Source: JAGOTP01 sp964598725 | GTDB lineage: Bacteria > Patescibacteriota > Patescibacteriia > 2-12-FULL-60-25 | Assembly: GCA_964598725.1 (NCBI GenBank) | Contig: CAZRCW010000003.1 | Location: 1 to 36,747 of the forward strand | Length of the DNA: 36,747 nt | Direction: 5' to 3' | Shown: in pieces, positions 35,626 through 36,747 of the stretch | Position numbering within the stretch: position 1 is the first letter of the stretch | Layout: the number at the start of each line of letters is the position of its first letter | Program-made: the position numbers and the translations under genes | Notes under the pieces: generated by a model | What the model was told of the DNA's origin: nothing | The model's input: only the letters and a program-made list of their open reading frames with translations | Database searches by the model: none

Positions 35626-36683
35626 CGTTTTTCTCCGTTCCAAATAGGCTTCTTGCCTTCTAATACTTGGTTAATTATCCACCATAAATCTTCGTGGTAT
35701 CTGTCTATATGAAATATCTTCTGTGCGGTTTTCTTAGCTTCCTGACCAATTTCAATTGCCTCTCGATAGTTAAAGTTCATAAGTTGGTTTAGCACTTCTG
35801 CGTAAGATAATGGGTTATCCGGTACGATAAAACCATTCTTGCCTTGTTCAATAAACTCATCGGCGTTGTGATACTTGCTTGTTAATACGCAACAGCCAGA
35901 CAACATAGCTTCCGTTCTACTGCGTGGCATTGGTGAGTCAAAGGTCGGATTGATATATAAAAGTGTTGAGCCTAGAAACTCCCTATATTCGTACCAGTCT
36001 TTGGCTTCAAAATTAACAGTTATATGGGTTAGGTCGTGCCCTAGCGATTCTTTTACTTGCGACTTAATGTATGAAAGAAGTTGACGGTTGTAGTATTTAT
36101 CTAATCCACCCGGCGATAAGCTTATAGCAACGCGTGGTTCTTTTGGCAGGTCAAACCATTCGTCTGGTTCCATTCCATGAATTAACGGATAGCCCCACCC
36201 CCATCGCTTTACGGATTCGTAACTATTTACAATCATAAAGTTATCACCTATCAAGTTCTTCATACCATCTAAAAAGCTTGGTTTTCCGTTGCTGTCGTGC
36301 GTTACACCACCGTTTATAACTAAATCTTCAGTATAAACTTCGTCCCACATTGGCGTTCCATGATTGATTACAATCTTTGGAATGTCTTGAATAACTTCAT
36401 TCATTGCCCGGTATAGTTTGCCTTTACCTATTTTCGGGTCTACATGCTGTTGGTCTACATGTAGGATTGCAATGTCGTACTTGCCCGGCTCGTAGTATTG
36501 TACCCATTCGAATTCATCTTCGCTGTAAAGTGTGGTTGGTTCTGGTCTAGCACTCCAGCGACTCCAGCGACGAACATTATTTTCTAAGTAATGAAACTTA
36601 ATCGGTTGTTTTTTTGTCAGTTTCAACATCTCATGCTGATTGCCAACATGATTAACTACGCCAAAGACATTTATCTTCTTCAA
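35619..36683 (-). CDS. GT-B glycosyltransferase (GT4-like)
   Basis: From a TTG at 36683 that overlaps the stop of the two-domain transferase (TTGA) the protein has 354 residues. IVINHGTPMWDEVY, VRVAISLSPGG-like strands and NPTFDSPMPRSRTEAMLSGC, then CVLTSKYHNADEFIEQGKNG make the donor-site pattern P-x-R-S-R-T-E-A-M-L-x-G-x-x-V, followed by the hydrophobic FIVPDNP. The family retains sugar configuration. A longer frame begins at 36704 with another TTG inside the neighbour. The overlap favours 36683. The gene shows that the operon continues across the circle junction. Confidence 0.82.
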   Translation of the reverse strand: MKKINVFGVVNHVGNQHEMLKLTKKQPIKFHYLENNVRRWSRWSARPEPTTLYSEDEFEWVQYYEPGKYDIAILHVDQQHVDPKIGKGKLYRAMNEVIQDIPKIVINHGTPMWDEVYTEDLVINGGVTHDSNGKPSFLDGMKNLIGDNFMIVNSYESVKRWGWGYPLIHGMEPDEWFDLPKEPRVAISLSPGGLDKYYNRQLLSYIKSQVKESLGHDLTHITVNFEAKDWYEYREFLGSTLLYINPTFDSPMPRSRTEAMLSGCCVLTSKYHNADEFIEQGKNGFIVPDNPLSYAEVLNQLMNFNYREAIEIGQEAKKTAQKIFHIDRYHEDLWWIINQVLEGKKPIWNGEKRW

Positions 36684-36692
36684 AGTTCTAAC

Positions 36693-36747
36693 CCCATCTT
36701 CCAAAGCGTGTTCTTAGATTTTATGATTTCATCGCGTTTAGCATATT
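36693..36747. repeat. Terminal direct repeat, copy of bases 1-55
   Basis: Identical to bases 1-55. Only one copy exists in the circular genome. The circle without the duplicated end is 36692 bases long in this assembly, before correcting the two N-runs. Confidence 0.93.

Overview
The window is a tailed-phage genome assembled from reads as a circle. Bases 1-55 are repeated exactly at 36693-36747, so the two ends join, and one gene (the glycosyltransferase starting at 1556) runs through the junction. The virion genes are of the HK97-fold siphophage type: TerS, TerL, portal, MuF, prohead protease, major capsid, connectors, tail tube, tape measure and tail hub. TGA is used as a stop, so the code is standard. 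A CHAP endolysin, a small holin, an XhlA-like protein and no spanin suggest a host with a single membrane and a Gram-positive-type wall. A secreted muralytic domain ending in a Trp-rich motif is of a kind I associate with Firmicutes, Actinobacteria and Saccharibacteria; the host cannot be fixed further from sequence alone. I find no integrase, repressor, polymerase, helicase or primase.

Layout. A control region lies at about 10.73-11.44 kb. One very long leftward transcription unit starts there (promoter 10760-10789) and runs down to 1, through the circle junction to 36.7 kb, and on to a bidirectional terminator at 12.63-12.65 kb. In transcription order it holds: (i) 10.7-6.3 kb, small proteins, a single-strand-annealing-like protein, a C5 cytosine methyltransferase, a truncated DinD-like protein, a PD-(D/E)XK nuclease and an HNH nuclease; (ii) 6.2-1 kb and 36.7-34.8 kb, a ten-gene sugar-modification operon with six glycosyltransferase-like proteins, two methyltransferases, a polysaccharide deacetylase and a shortened UDP-sugar dehydrogenase; (iii) 34.8-22.7 kb, packaging and head genes, with two large beta-rich structural proteins placed between MuF and the protease; (iv) 22.1-14.8 kb, tail genes, including a probable programmed -1 frameshift; (v) 14.8-12.65 kb, the lysis cassette followed by six tiny genes, several of which I found by direct translation. 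A short rightward unit (11.44-12.62 kb) holds an HNH nuclease, two small proteins (one membrane) and the secreted muralytic protein.

The least ordinary parts are as follows. A candidate small RNA at 10824-10916 has a hairpin loop that mimics the anti-Shine-Dalgarno sequence and matches the ribosome-binding sites of the first genes of both divergent operons. Two rightward HNH genes inside the late region each have their own promoter with the -10 box six bases before the ATG, which predicts leaderless mRNAs. An HNH gene in the head region has a 3' end that copies the 3' end of the upstream structural gene. The sugar-modification operon and the tiny-gene cluster complete the list.

Assembly notes. 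The N-run at 16032-16131 is flanked by an exact 55-bp duplication, the same length as the terminal overlap, so it is probably an artificial gap. The N-run at 31697-31796 is a real gap and removes the portal C-terminus and probably the MuF start.
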